A stretch of 64,000 nt of DNA from Flavobacterium sp. J27 (GTDB taxonomy: Bacteria > Bacteroidota > Bacteroidia > Flavobacteriales > Flavobacteriaceae). This document shows positions 44,039 through 51,893 of this stretch, in pieces (the first letter of the stretch is position 1; each line of letters begins with the position of its first letter). Made by a program: the position numbers and the translations under genes. Where the stretch lies: positions 255,183-319,182 of the forward strand of contig NZ_PJQW01000004.1 of the NCBI RefSeq assembly GCF_004303025.1. Direction: 5' to 3'. The notes under the pieces are model-generated. The model made no database searches. It was not told the DNA's origin and saw only the letters and a program-made list of their open reading frames with translations.

Positions 44039-44313
44039 TACTCAGAGAGTCTAGTGTACTACTCAGATTGTGTTTTTGGTACTCAGATTATAATTTGTAC
44101 TACTCAGGATGTGTTTTTAGTACTCAGATTACATTTTGTACTACTCAGATTGTAATTTGTACTACTCAGGATGTGTTTTTAGTACTCAGATTGCATTTTG
44201 TACTACTCAGGTTGTGTTTTTAGTACTCAGATTGTGTTTTTTAGTACTCAGACAGTCTAGTGTACTACTCAGGTTGCATTTTTAGTACTCAGACAGTACT
44301 TTATACTACTCAG
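44039..44313. repeat. Array of 14 TACTCAG motifs at 20-21-bp spacing
   Basis: TACTCAG begins at 44039, 44060, 44080, 44101, 44121, 44142, 44163, 44183, 44204, 44224, 44245, 44266, 44286 and 44307. The steps are only 20 or 21 bp (mean 20.6), about two DNA helix turns. Two unit types mostly alternate: one of 23 nt beginning TACTACTCAG with a GTGTTTTTAG end, and one of 18 nt ending ATTTTG. The 20-bp steps break any reading frame, so it is not a protein repeat. It lies between the ilvE terminator and the ATPase cassette. Confidence 0.9.
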
Positions 44314-44381
44314 ATAGTGTTTTAAATTCCTTTTTACAGGTAACATACTATTAAAAGAGCAGGGTAGGAGTCGCATATAAG

Positions 44382-44421
44382 AAACCCCGCGCATTCTTTT
44401 CTTTTAGAATACACGGGGTTT
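44382..44421 (-). terminator. ilvE terminator
   Basis: On the minus strand the arms AAACCCCGTGTATTC and GAATGCGCGGGGTTT pair over 15 bp (two G-U pairs in RNA), with a 10-nt loop and TTTCTTAT after it. It lies 25 bp after ilvE. Confidence 0.85.
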
Positions 44422-44445
44422 GTGAGTATAATAAGGATGGGTTAT

Positions 44446-45513
44446 TTAGATCTTAACCGTCCATCCAAAGGTATCTTCTTCAATTTTATATTGAATGTTA
44501 TTCAATTTGTCTTTCAATGCTAAAGCAACAGAATGCTCTATTTTAGGTAACTCATAATAGGTTCCTTGGTATTCAAATCCTACAATAGGGTTGACTACTG
44601 CAGCCGTTCCTGCACCAAAAATTTCTTGTAATGTACCATTCTTAGCCGCAGCTACTAATTCATCTACTAATACTGGTCGCACTTCTACAGCAATGTTTTC
44701 TCGCTTCGCTAAATCAATCAAACTCTTACGCGTTACACCATCTAAAATACGCTCACTCGTTGGAGCAGTATATAAGGTATCGTTAATTCTAAAGAAAACA
44801 TTCATCGTTCCCGCTTCTTCTAATTTGGTATGCGTCGCATCATCTGTCCAAATGATTTGCTGATATCCTTTTTCATTGGCTAACTTCGTTGGGTAAAACT
44901 GTGCCGAATAGTTTCCTGCTGCTTTTGCAGCACCTATACCACCATTGGCAGCACGACTAAAATGCTCTGCAATTAATACTTTTACTTCACCAGAATAATA
45001 TGATTTTGCAGGAGAAAGAATAATCATAAAACGATAGTATACAGCTGGTGCTGCTACCACACCTTTTCCTGTAGCAATCATAAAAGGTCTAATATATAAA
45101 GAATTACCTTTGCCTTTCTTAACCCATTCTTTTTCAATTTCTAGCAATTGTTTTAAACCGCCCATAAAAACATCTTCTGGTACTTCTGGCATAGCCATTC
45201 TTACCGCACTTTTATTAAAACGCTCATAGTTTTGGTCTGGTCTAAACAACCAAACCGCATCTTGCTCGTCTTTATAAGCTTTCATCCCTTCAAAAATTGC
45301 CTGACCATAATGGAACACTTTTGCAGAAGGATCTATCATAAAAGGAGCATAAGGCTCAATAGAAGGCTTCTTCCATTCTCCATTTTCATAATCACAAACC
45401 AACATATGATCTGTGAAAACATTTCCAAAACTTAATTTCTCAAAATCTACTTCATTAATCTTAGAAGAAGAAGCTAATTGTATATCGATAGCTGCTAAAG
45501 TTTTAATTTCCAT
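44446..45513 (-). CDS. ilvE: Branched-chain amino acid aminotransferase
   Basis: PLP-dependent class IV aminotransferase (BCAT, group II type) for Leu, Ile and Val synthesis or breakdown; 355 residues. PLP-binding Lys lies in the block GAAKAAGNYSAQF; KLEEAGTMNVFF and TSERILDGVTRKSL are fold-type IV motifs; phosphate binding at FGAGTAAVVNPI. Monocistronic, with its own terminator. Confidence 0.96.
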   Translation of the reverse strand: MEIKTLAAIDIQLASSSKINEVDFEKLSFGNVFTDHMLVCDYENGEWKKPSIEPYAPFMIDPSAKVFHYGQAIFEGMKAYKDEQDAVWLFRPDQNYERFNKSAVRMAMPEVPEDVFMGGLKQLLEIEKEWVKKGKGNSLYIRPFMIATGKGVVAAPAVYYRFMIILSPAKSYYSGEVKVLIAEHFSRAANGGIGAAKAAGNYSAQFYPTKLANEKGYQQIIWTDDATHTKLEEAGTMNVFFRINDTLYTAPTSERILDGVTRKSLIDLAKRENIAVEVRPVLVDELVAAAKNGTLQEIFGAGTAAVVNPIVGFEYQGTYYELPKIEHSVALALKDKLNNIQYKIEEDTFGWTVKI

Positions 45514-45676
45514 TTTTTAGTTGTTTATCCGGATTTAGTAATAAAAAATCAATGGTTTTATGCACTCACCGATTTTCATTGCAAATTTAACAAAAAAAGA
45601 TTTGTTCTTTTAACTTGGTAAAGAAAATAAATAATGCGATTATCGACAAAAAAGCATTATTTTTAAACAATTAATT

Positions 45677-45684
45677 TATTTTTG
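45677..45684 (+). promoter_or_regulatory. -7 box upstream of the DUF4920 gene
   Basis: TATTTTTG, 13 bp before the ATG at 45698; matches TAnnTTTG. Confidence 0.55.
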
Positions 45685-45697
45685 TACTAAATAAAAC

Positions 45698-46210
45698 ATG
45701 AGATCAATGAAAAAAATTATTCTAATGGCTGTTATTTCAGCTTTTTTCCTAAGTTGCCAAGATAAAAAACAAGAAGAAACTCCAGTTGCTGAAAACACTA
45801 CTGAAAGTAAATATGCTACTTTTGGAGAGGCAATCAATGAAGAAGGAGCATTAACATCTGATGAAATGATGCAAAAATTTGATGCCTTAAAAGAAGGAGA
45901 TACAATTGATGTAAAATTCAAATCTACCATTCACAATGTGTGTCAGAAAAAAGGATGTTGGATGACTTTAGGTTTAGCTGATGATAAAGAAACCTTTGTA
46001 AAATTTAAAGACTATGGTTTCTTTGTTCCAAAAAACGCTACAGATAAAGAGGTAATAGTAAACGGAAAAGCTTTTGTAAGTGTAGAAAGCGTTGAAGATT
46101 TACAGCATTATGCAAAAGATGCAGGGAAATCACAAGAAGCTATCGATAGTATTACTGAGCCAAAAATTACTTATTCGCTTATGGCCGATGGTGTTTTAAT
46201 TGCTAAATAA
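45698..46210 (+). CDS. DUF4920 lipoprotein
   Basis: 170 residues. The lipobox FFLSC places the lipidated Cys near residue 20. The mature domain includes DTIDVKFKSTIHNVCQKKGCWMTLG, read as two segments (VKFKSTIHNVCQKKGC and WMTL), and KFKDYGFFVPKNA, typical of DUF4920, an OB-like domain in Bacteroidota. The CxxxxxC pair may bind metal. The start may be the second Met (45707). The next gene overlaps by one base (TAATG), so they are co-transcribed. Confidence 0.85.
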   Translation: MRSMKKIILMAVISAFFLSCQDKKQEETPVAENTTESKYATFGEAINEEGALTSDEMMQKFDALKEGDTIDVKFKSTIHNVCQKKGCWMTLGLADDKETFVKFKDYGFFVPKNATDKEVIVNGKAFVSVESVEDLQHYAKDAGKSQEAIDSITEPKITYSLMADGVLIAK

Positions 46211-46638
46211 TGAAGAACTGGTATTTCCTTATAATAATCGCTTTATTTTTTAGTTGTAACCAAAAAGAAACGGCACCTGATAAAGAAAGTAGCGAAGAAT
46301 TCGATATGTATGAGTTCTCAGAAATGGCCGGTTTAATGGAACAATTTTATGCAGAAAACAACAAATTGAAACAACAAATTATAAAAGGAGATTCCATTGC
46401 TCCTTTTCCAGATTATTTTTTAAACATTCACACAGCAGTATTAACCGATGCTTCTGATAGAGATGATTTCTTTAATGAACAAGCACAAAAATTTATCGAT
46501 GCTGAAAAATTAATCTTTGAAGATGCAGCGTCGAATAGAGCAGATAATTTTAATCTTGCGGTAGATGCCTGTATCACATGTCATCAACAAAAATGTTTAG
46601 GACCTATTCCTAGAATTAAAAAGTTATATATTAAATAA
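46210..46638 (+). CDS. Lipoprotein with a haem-binding CxxCH motif
   Basis: 142 residues. The lipobox FFSC puts the lipid anchor at residue 15. Near the C-terminus the motif CITCHQQKCLGPI is a c-type haem-attachment site (CxxCH). The helical region around residues 38-100 fits a small cytochrome or a protein related to cytochrome c'. The axial ligands beyond the His are not evident. It overlaps the DUF4920 gene start-stop and shares its transcript. Function in periplasmic electron transfer is inferred. Confidence 0.78.
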   Translation: MKNWYFLIIIALFFSCNQKETAPDKESSEEFDMYEFSEMAGLMEQFYAENNKLKQQIIKGDSIAPFPDYFLNIHTAVLTDASDRDDFFNEQAQKFIDAEKLIFEDAASNRADNFNLAVDACITCHQQKCLGPIPRIKKLYIK

Positions 46639-46642
46639 ATTG

Positions 46643-46677
46643 AAAAGAGTTTAAGCCTACCTTAAACTCTTTTCTTT
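46643..46677 (+). terminator. Terminator after the haem lipoprotein
   Basis: Perfect 13-bp stem AAAAGAGTTTAAG / CTTAAACTCTTTT (46643-46655, 46661-46673) with a 5-nt loop, then C and TTTT. Confidence 0.85.
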
Positions 46678-46689
46678 TAAACCGCTTAT

Positions 46690-47355
46690 ATGAAAAGAGA
46701 AATTATTATTACTAATGATGGTTCAACGAGTATTCACTTACCCGAATGGAATGAAAGTTATCATTCAAAACACGGAGCCATTCAGGAAGCCAAACATGTT
46801 TTTATAAAACAGGGTTTAGATCTTTTTTCAAATAAGAAACAGGTTGCTATTTTAGAGATTGGTTTTGGTACAGGTCTCAATGCTTTAATTACCCTGCTCG
46901 AAGCCGAACAATATCAACAACACATTCAATACACAGGAATAGAAGCCTATCCAGTAGCCTTATCCGAAATTGAACAGCTAAACTATACCAAACAATTAGA
47001 GGCTATAGAGAAGCAGGAATTGTTTCTAACCATGCATCAATCAGAATGGGAGCAAGAAATTAGGTTATCCAATTATTTTTCGATTACCAAAAGAGAACAG
47101 TTTTTTGATCAAATTGAGGATGAAAATAAGTTCAATTTAATCTATTTTGATGCCTTTGGTTTTCGTGTACAACCCGAATTATGGTCTGAAGCCATCTTCC
47201 AAAAAATGTATCATGCCTTACAGTCTGGAGGTGTTTTAGTAACTTATGCTTGCCGAACCAGTATTAAAAATGCCATGAAAGCGTGTGGTTTTGTAGAGGA
47301 AAAGTTGCCTGGTGCACCAGGTAAAAGAGAAATGCTTCGTGCAACTAAAGTGTAA
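46690..47355 (+). CDS. mnmD: tRNA 5-methylaminomethyl-2-thiouridine(34) methyltransferase, MnmD-type
   Basis: 221-residue SAM-dependent methyltransferase that completes mnm5(s2)U34 at the tRNA wobble base; corresponds to the MnmC2 domain as a free protein (DUF752). The SAM motif is LEIGFGTGLNA; next GIEAYPV; the catalytic-loop region NLIYFDAFG is followed by PELW; C-terminal GAPGKREMLRA is a family hallmark. Stands between two terminators' genes. Confidence 0.93.
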   Translation: MKREIIITNDGSTSIHLPEWNESYHSKHGAIQEAKHVFIKQGLDLFSNKKQVAILEIGFGTGLNALITLLEAEQYQQHIQYTGIEAYPVALSEIEQLNYTKQLEAIEKQELFLTMHQSEWEQEIRLSNYFSITKREQFFDQIEDENKFNLIYFDAFGFRVQPELWSEAIFQKMYHALQSGGVLVTYACRTSIKNAMKACGFVEEKLPGAPGKREMLRATKV

Positions 47356-47513
47356 GCTGTTGATTTTTACTGTTTTATCTGCTTTTTTTAAAATTTTAGG
47401 ATAATATTAGCATTATTTTTACACTTAGAAACGCCATGATTTCAAAAAATAGAGTATATTTACCTTACGTTCACAAACAAACTAAAGTCTAACAAAAATT
47501 AATTTGAATTAGA

Positions 47514-47708
47514 ATGGCTAGATCAATGTTTTCCTATTCTAAAGCTATACTTGAAAGAGTAAGTTTTGATCCTAAACTATTTTGTAAAGAGTTAGAAAAA
47601 GCAATTAAGATTTTATTGCCTTATGAAGTTGATCAACTTCGCGATTGGTTACTTAAGTTTACTGAAGAAAAACCAGAATTAAAACAATGTTTAATCTATA
47701 TAAACTAA
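47514..47708 (+). CDS. Small conserved-looking hypothetical protein
   Basis: 64 residues, soluble, alpha-helical, with FDPKLFCKELEKAIKILLP and YEVDQLRDWLLKF. I recall similar short proteins in many Flavobacteria with no known role. The gene has its own upstream region of 158 bp and is followed by a perfect terminator, which supports it being expressed as an independent unit. Confidence 0.8.
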   Translation: MARSMFSYSKAILERVSFDPKLFCKELEKAIKILLPYEVDQLRDWLLKFTEEKPELKQCLIYIN

Positions 47709-47714
47709 AAAAAT

Positions 47715-47740
47715 AAAAAGGAGCTGTACAGCTCCTTTTT
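47715..47740. terminator. Bidirectional terminator between the small protein gene and oxyR
   Basis: AAAAAGGAGCTG / CAGCTCCTTTTT (47715-47726, 47729-47740), separated by TA; A-run on the left and T-run on the right. Confidence 0.92.
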
Positions 47741-48682
47741 TTATTTCTGTGCTTTCGGACTGATAATTTCTACATCATGAAAAGCGATAGCACCTCTTAC
47801 GACACCAGATATTGTATCTCTTAAAGCATTAATAATATGTATTTTTAATTCGTTTTTAGGATAAATTAAACTTACTTCTCTAGAAGGTTTTGGATTTTTA
47901 AACTGTCTTAGCTTTACCTTGTTCTTTTCGTTTAAATCCAAACTATGTAAATAAGGTAAAAGTGTGGTTCCAAGACCTTCATCAGCTAATTTAATTAAGG
48001 TTTCAAAACTACCACTTTCAATTTGGAAATGGTTTTCACTTAAGAACGAATTGTTCTTACAAAGGTTTAAAATCCCGTTTTTAAAACAATGTCCGTCTTG
48101 TAATAAAAGAATGCGGTCTAAATCTAAATCACTAACTTCAATTTCTTTCTTCTCAAAACTTTTATGTGTATCTGGAATATAAGCCACAAAAGGTTCGTAG
48201 TATAATACAATTTCCTTAATGTTTTCTTCTTCTAGAGGTGTTGCTGCTATAGCACAGTCTAAATGTCCATTTTTAAGTTTTTGGATAATTTCTTCTGTGG
48301 TGTTTTCTTCAATAACTAAATTCACTTTAGGATATTTTGCAATAAAATTAGTTAAAAACATGGGTAGGAGTGTAGGCATAATAGTAGGAATAATACCCAC
48401 TTTAAATTCGCCACCAATATATCCTTTTTGTTGGTCTACAATATCTTTAATTCGTCCCGCTTCGTTGACTATATTTTTAGCCTGATTCACAATTTTTTGG
48501 CCCACTTCGGTAAGCAGTATTGGTTTTTTACTTCTATCAAAAATTAAAACGTCTAATTCGTCTTCTAATTTTTGAATTTGCATGCTCAAGGTAGGTTGGG
48601 TAACATAACACTTTTCGGCTGCTAGAGTAAAATTCTTATGTTCGGCTACGGCTAAAACGTAATATAGTTGGGTAATAGTCAT
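47741..48682 (-). CDS. oxyR: OxyR-like LysR-family peroxide sensor
   Basis: 313 residues: N-terminal winged HTH (QLYYVLAVAEHKNFTLAAEK, recognition QPTLSMQIQKLE) and a periplasmic-binding-fold sensor domain. The redox pair Cys199 and Cys208 is present in LLQDGHCFKNGILNLC, at the same numbers as in E. coli OxyR. Oxidation by H2O2 would form a disulfide and change promoter binding. It is divergent from dps, a classic OxyR target. Confidence 0.94.
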   Translation of the reverse strand: MTITQLYYVLAVAEHKNFTLAAEKCYVTQPTLSMQIQKLEDELDVLIFDRSKKPILLTEVGQKIVNQAKNIVNEAGRIKDIVDQQKGYIGGEFKVGIIPTIMPTLLPMFLTNFIAKYPKVNLVIEENTTEEIIQKLKNGHLDCAIAATPLEEENIKEIVLYYEPFVAYIPDTHKSFEKKEIEVSDLDLDRILLLQDGHCFKNGILNLCKNNSFLSENHFQIESGSFETLIKLADEGLGTTLLPYLHSLDLNEKNKVKLRQFKNPKPSREVSLIYPKNELKIHIINALRDTISGVVRGAIAFHDVEIISPKAQK

Positions 48683-48753
48683 TATATAAATATTTTTGAT
48701 AAAAATATAAAAACTATCAATTTGATTTATACTAAATCTATCTTTTTTTGAAA

Positions 48754-48761
48754 TAATTTTG
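48754..48761 (+). promoter_or_regulatory. dps promoter -7 box in the oxyR-dps gap
   Basis: TAATTTTG, 29 bp before the dps ATG. The 108-bp oxyR-dps region also holds AT-rich inverted words (CTATCAATTTGATTTATA), candidate OxyR binding, not proven. Confidence 0.5.
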
Positions 48762-48790
48762 TTGTAGAAAATAACAATAAAAATAGTATC

Positions 48791-49264
48791 ATGAAAATCA
48801 ATAAATTAGGATTATCTATCGTAGAATCGGAAGCCATCATTGAAAAATTAAATATCCTTTTATCCAATTTTCAAATTCATTATCAAAATTTAAGAGGATT
48901 ACACTGGAACATTAGAGGAAAACGTTTTTTCGATTTACATGTTAAGTTTGAAGAATTGTATAATGATAGCCAATTAAAGATAGATTTATTAGCTGAACGC
49001 GTATTAACATTAGGAGGTAGACCAATGCATACGTTTGCTGAATATCTTGAAAACAACAGTTTAAAAATAGGGAAGAACATTTCAAAAGATACAGAAGCCA
49101 TTCAGTTAATTATAGACGGATTAACAGAATTACTGAAAATTGAAAGAGTAATTTTACATCTTGCATCAGAAAACGATGATGAAGGAACCAATGCGATGAT
49201 GAGCGATTTCATTAAAGAACAGGAAAAAACAATTTGGATGTTACATGCTTGGATGGAAGAATAA
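48791..49264 (+). CDS. dps: Dps-family ferroxidase / DNA-protection protein
   Basis: 157-residue ferritin-like dodecamer subunit that oxidises Fe2+ with H2O2 and stores iron. The ferroxidase motif NLRGLHWNIRGKRFFDLHVKFEELYND is present, read in two parts: LHWNIRGKRFFDLH (His) and FEELYND (Asp, Glu). The DxxAERVLTLGG block matches Dps. Transcribed divergently from oxyR, in line with peroxide induction. Confidence 0.93.
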   Translation: MKINKLGLSIVESEAIIEKLNILLSNFQIHYQNLRGLHWNIRGKRFFDLHVKFEELYNDSQLKIDLLAERVLTLGGRPMHTFAEYLENNSLKIGKNISKDTEAIQLIIDGLTELLKIERVILHLASENDDEGTNAMMSDFIKEQEKTIWMLHAWMEE

Positions 49265-49304
49265 GAAATGTTAAAAAAATAGTTTGGAATACATAAAATC
49301 ACTT

Positions 49305-49312
49305 TATATTTG
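49305..49312 (+). promoter_or_regulatory. -7 box before the small exported protein
   Basis: TATATTTG, only 4 bp before the ATG at 49317. This suggests a leaderless or near-leaderless mRNA and argues against the TTG at 49284. Confidence 0.6.
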
Positions 49313-49316
49313 TTAT

Positions 49317-49625
49317 ATGAAGTTATTGTGTAAAATCAATTTATTATTTTTCTTAGCATTTTTAGCAGCACCTACAATTATTAGTGTGCTTAATAAAGAG
49401 GCTAATATAGCTTCGTTTTATAATATGACAGAAGAAGAAGAAAATGGTTATGATTTTCAATTTGATGAAATAAAAATTGTGTGTCAAACCATATCCGAGT
49501 TTTTTTTTCCTCATTTAGAATATACTTTTCAAGAATTTACACTTCAGAATGACGCTATAATTTGCAATTATAGCGCTTCTATTTTTATACCACCACCCGA
49601 TTTATTTTTAAAAAAAGAAGTTTAG
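49317..49625 (+). CDS. Small exported protein before the SulP transporter
   Basis: 102 residues from ATG 49317; signal peptide (LLFFLAFLAAPTI) and a short acidic mature part ending in IPPPDLFLKKEV. No named family. It is co-directional with the SulP and carbonic anhydrase genes (gap 32 bp). In Flavobacteria a protein of this appearance often sits before SulP. Role unknown; possibly an accessory subunit. Confidence 0.75.
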   Translation: MKLLCKINLLFFLAFLAAPTIISVLNKEANIASFYNMTEEEENGYDFQFDEIKIVCQTISEFFFPHLEYTFQEFTLQNDAIICNYSASIFIPPPDLFLKKEV

Positions 49626-49657
49626 TAATAATCCTATTTTTTTAAAAATTATATTCT

Positions 49658-51235
49658 ATGTTTAAATATTTAAAAAACGATATTCCGTCGAGTATTGTTG
49701 TGTTTTTTGTGGCTTTACCTTTATGTTTAGGTATCGCATTAGCTAGTGATGCACCTCCTTTATCAGGCTTAATTGCAGGTATTATTGGAGGAATTGTGGT
49801 GGGAATTATTAGTGGCTCCAGAATAGGAGTGAGTGGACCTGCTGCCGGTTTAGCAGCAATAGTTGCTGGTGCAATAGGTTCTTTAGGGAACTTTGAATTA
49901 TTCTTGTCTGCTGTCGTTTTAGCTGGAGTAATTCAATTATTATTCGGACTTTTAAAAATGGGTGTTATTGGTTATTATTTTCCAAATAGTGTTATCAAAG
50001 GCATGTTAACAGGTATTGGTATCATTATTATTCTAAAACAAATTCCTCACTTTTTTGGGTACGATTCAGAAGCTGAAGGAGCTGATAGTTTTATTGAAAA
50101 ATCAGGCGAAAATACTTTTTCAGCTATTGTACATGTTATCGATAATATAACCTTGGGTTCTTTAATTATAGGCGTGTTAGGCCTAGTTTTAATTTTATTT
50201 TGGGATACTATTTTATCTAAAAAACATACTTTTTTTAAGATAATACAAGGTTCTTTAGTAGCCGTTTTAATTGGAACTATTTTACAAATAGTATTCAGTA
50301 AAACAGAAAATTTTGCTATTCAAGGCAAACATTTGGTTCAAATTCCAGTTCCAGAAAGCATTTCAGAATTTAATACAATATTGCGCTTTCCAGATTTTAG
50401 TCAGTTTTTTACATTAGATATTCTTACCATTGCTTTTACTCTAGCTTTAGTAGCTAGTTTAGAAACGTTATTAAGTGTTGAAGCCACAGATAAATTAGAT
50501 CCTGAAAAAAATATAACTCCACCAAACAGAGAACTGTTTGCCCAAGGTATTGGAAATATTATTTCTGGTTTAATAGGAGGGTTACCTATTACGCAAGTAA
50601 TTGTTAGAAGTTCGGCAAATGTACAGTCGAATGCTAAGACAAAATTTTCAGCAATCTTTCATGGTATCCTTTTATTAGCAGCTGTTTTGGCAATTCCAGA
50701 TTTATTAAATCACATTCCTAAGTCGGTTTTAGCAGCGGTTTTAATTTTAGTGGGTTTTAAATTAGCAAAACCTTCTTTATTTAAAAAAATGTTTCATTTA
50801 GGTTGGACTCAGTTTGTTCCTTTTATCGTCACCGTTGTAATGATTGTTTTTACAAATTTATTAATTGGTATTTTCACGGGTTTGATGATAGGGGTGATCG
50901 TTATTTTAGTGAAGAGTTATCAAAATTCTATGTTTTTAAACAAAAAGGAATCAGAAACGGATAATGTAATTGAAATGACTTTCGCAGAAGAAATTACTTT
51001 TTTAAATAAAGCTTCAATTCAAAGAGAATTATTTAATTTGCCTGAAAATTGTCGCTTAGAATTAGACATTCGAAAAACCACTTATTTGGATTATGATATT
51101 GTAGAAATTTTGGAAGATTTTGTGGTGCAAGCCAAGAATAAAAACATTTTTGTACATTTAAAATCTGAACGGGGAATAGTAGATAATCCAAGTAGTTTTA
51201 TCGAATTTTTTAAATTAAAAAAACAATCTAGATAA
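49658..51235 (+). CDS. SulP-family anion transporter with STAS domain
   Basis: 525 residues: about 12 transmembrane helices with IPSSIVVFFVALPLCLGIALAS at the start (read: VVFFVALPLCLGIALA), the glycine-rich SGPAAGLAAI block, QVIVRSSANVQ, and a C-terminal cytosolic STAS-like domain. SulP members carry sulfate, bicarbonate or other anions. The next gene is carbonic anhydrase, so bicarbonate is the most likely substrate here. Confidence 0.92.
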   Translation: MFKYLKNDIPSSIVVFFVALPLCLGIALASDAPPLSGLIAGIIGGIVVGIISGSRIGVSGPAAGLAAIVAGAIGSLGNFELFLSAVVLAGVIQLLFGLLKMGVIGYYFPNSVIKGMLTGIGIIIILKQIPHFFGYDSEAEGADSFIEKSGENTFSAIVHVIDNITLGSLIIGVLGLVLILFWDTILSKKHTFFKIIQGSLVAVLIGTILQIVFSKTENFAIQGKHLVQIPVPESISEFNTILRFPDFSQFFTLDILTIAFTLALVASLETLLSVEATDKLDPEKNITPPNRELFAQGIGNIISGLIGGLPITQVIVRSSANVQSNAKTKFSAIFHGILLLAAVLAIPDLLNHIPKSVLAAVLILVGFKLAKPSLFKKMFHLGWTQFVPFIVTVVMIVFTNLLIGIFTGLMIGVIVILVKSYQNSMFLNKKESETDNVIEMTFAEEITFLNKASIQRELFNLPENCRLELDIRKTTYLDYDIVEILEDFVVQAKNKNIFVHLKSERGIVDNPSSFIEFFKLKKQSR

Positions 51236-51253
51236 AAAATAAATTTAATAAAA

Positions 51254-51889
51254 ATGGCAGAATTTTATAAAAAAATACTCGAAAACAACAAAAAATGGGT
51301 AGAAGAGAAATTAAAAATTAACCCTGATTTTTTTAATAATTTAGCAGAAGGACAACAACCACCTTTACTATGGATTGGTTGTTCAGATAGTCGTGTGCCT
51401 GCCAATGAAATTATTGGAGCCGAACCTGGTGAAGTTTTTGTGCACAGAAATATTGCTAATATGGTAGTACATAGCGATATGAATATGTTAAGTGTTTTGG
51501 ATTATGCTGTAAATGCTTTAAAAGTGCAACATGTAATTGTATGTGGACATTATGGTTGTGGAGGTGTAAAAGCGGCTATGGGCAACGATTCAATAGGAGT
51601 GATTGATAATTGGATTAGACACATCAAAGACGTGTATCGTTTTCATCAACAAGAATTAGACAGCATTGAAGATAAAAATGATAGATTTAATCGTTTTGTA
51701 GAATTAAACGTGAAAGAACAAGTTTTTGACTTAGCAAAAACATCTATTGTACAAGGAGCTTGGAGAAACGGTCAAAAATTATTTCTACATGGATGGGTTT
51801 ATGGATTAAATTCTGGGTATGTTACTGATTTAGGAGTAAATATTACCTCTAATGATGATTTAGATGAAGTATACCAATTGAAATTCTAA
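51254..51889 (+). CDS. can: Beta-class carbonic anhydrase
   Basis: 211-residue cytosolic zinc enzyme interconverting CO2 and bicarbonate. Zinc ligands are Cys43, His99 and Cys102 (IGCSDSR, CGHYGCGG); the catalytic Asp45-Arg47 dyad is present. It lies 18 bp after the SulP gene. Together they form a probable bicarbonate uptake and hydration module. Confidence 0.96.
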   Translation: MAEFYKKILENNKKWVEEKLKINPDFFNNLAEGQQPPLLWIGCSDSRVPANEIIGAEPGEVFVHRNIANMVVHSDMNMLSVLDYAVNALKVQHVIVCGHYGCGGVKAAMGNDSIGVIDNWIRHIKDVYRFHQQELDSIEDKNDRFNRFVELNVKEQVFDLAKTSIVQGAWRNGQKLFLHGWVYGLNSGYVTDLGVNITSNDDLDEVYQLKF

Positions 51890-51893
51890 ACGT

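Noticed and set aside
44050..44225. Coding frame through the TACTCAG array
   Set aside because: A frame is open for about 55 codons, but the 20-bp steps shift frame between units and there is no start context.
44036..44320. CRISPR array
   Set aside because: Units are too short, no unique spacers exist, the period is 20-21 bp and no cas genes are near.
44446..45435. Plus-strand open frames opposite ilvE and similar antisense frames elsewhere
   Set aside because: They mirror strongly conserved coding sequences and show no start signals or protein-like features.
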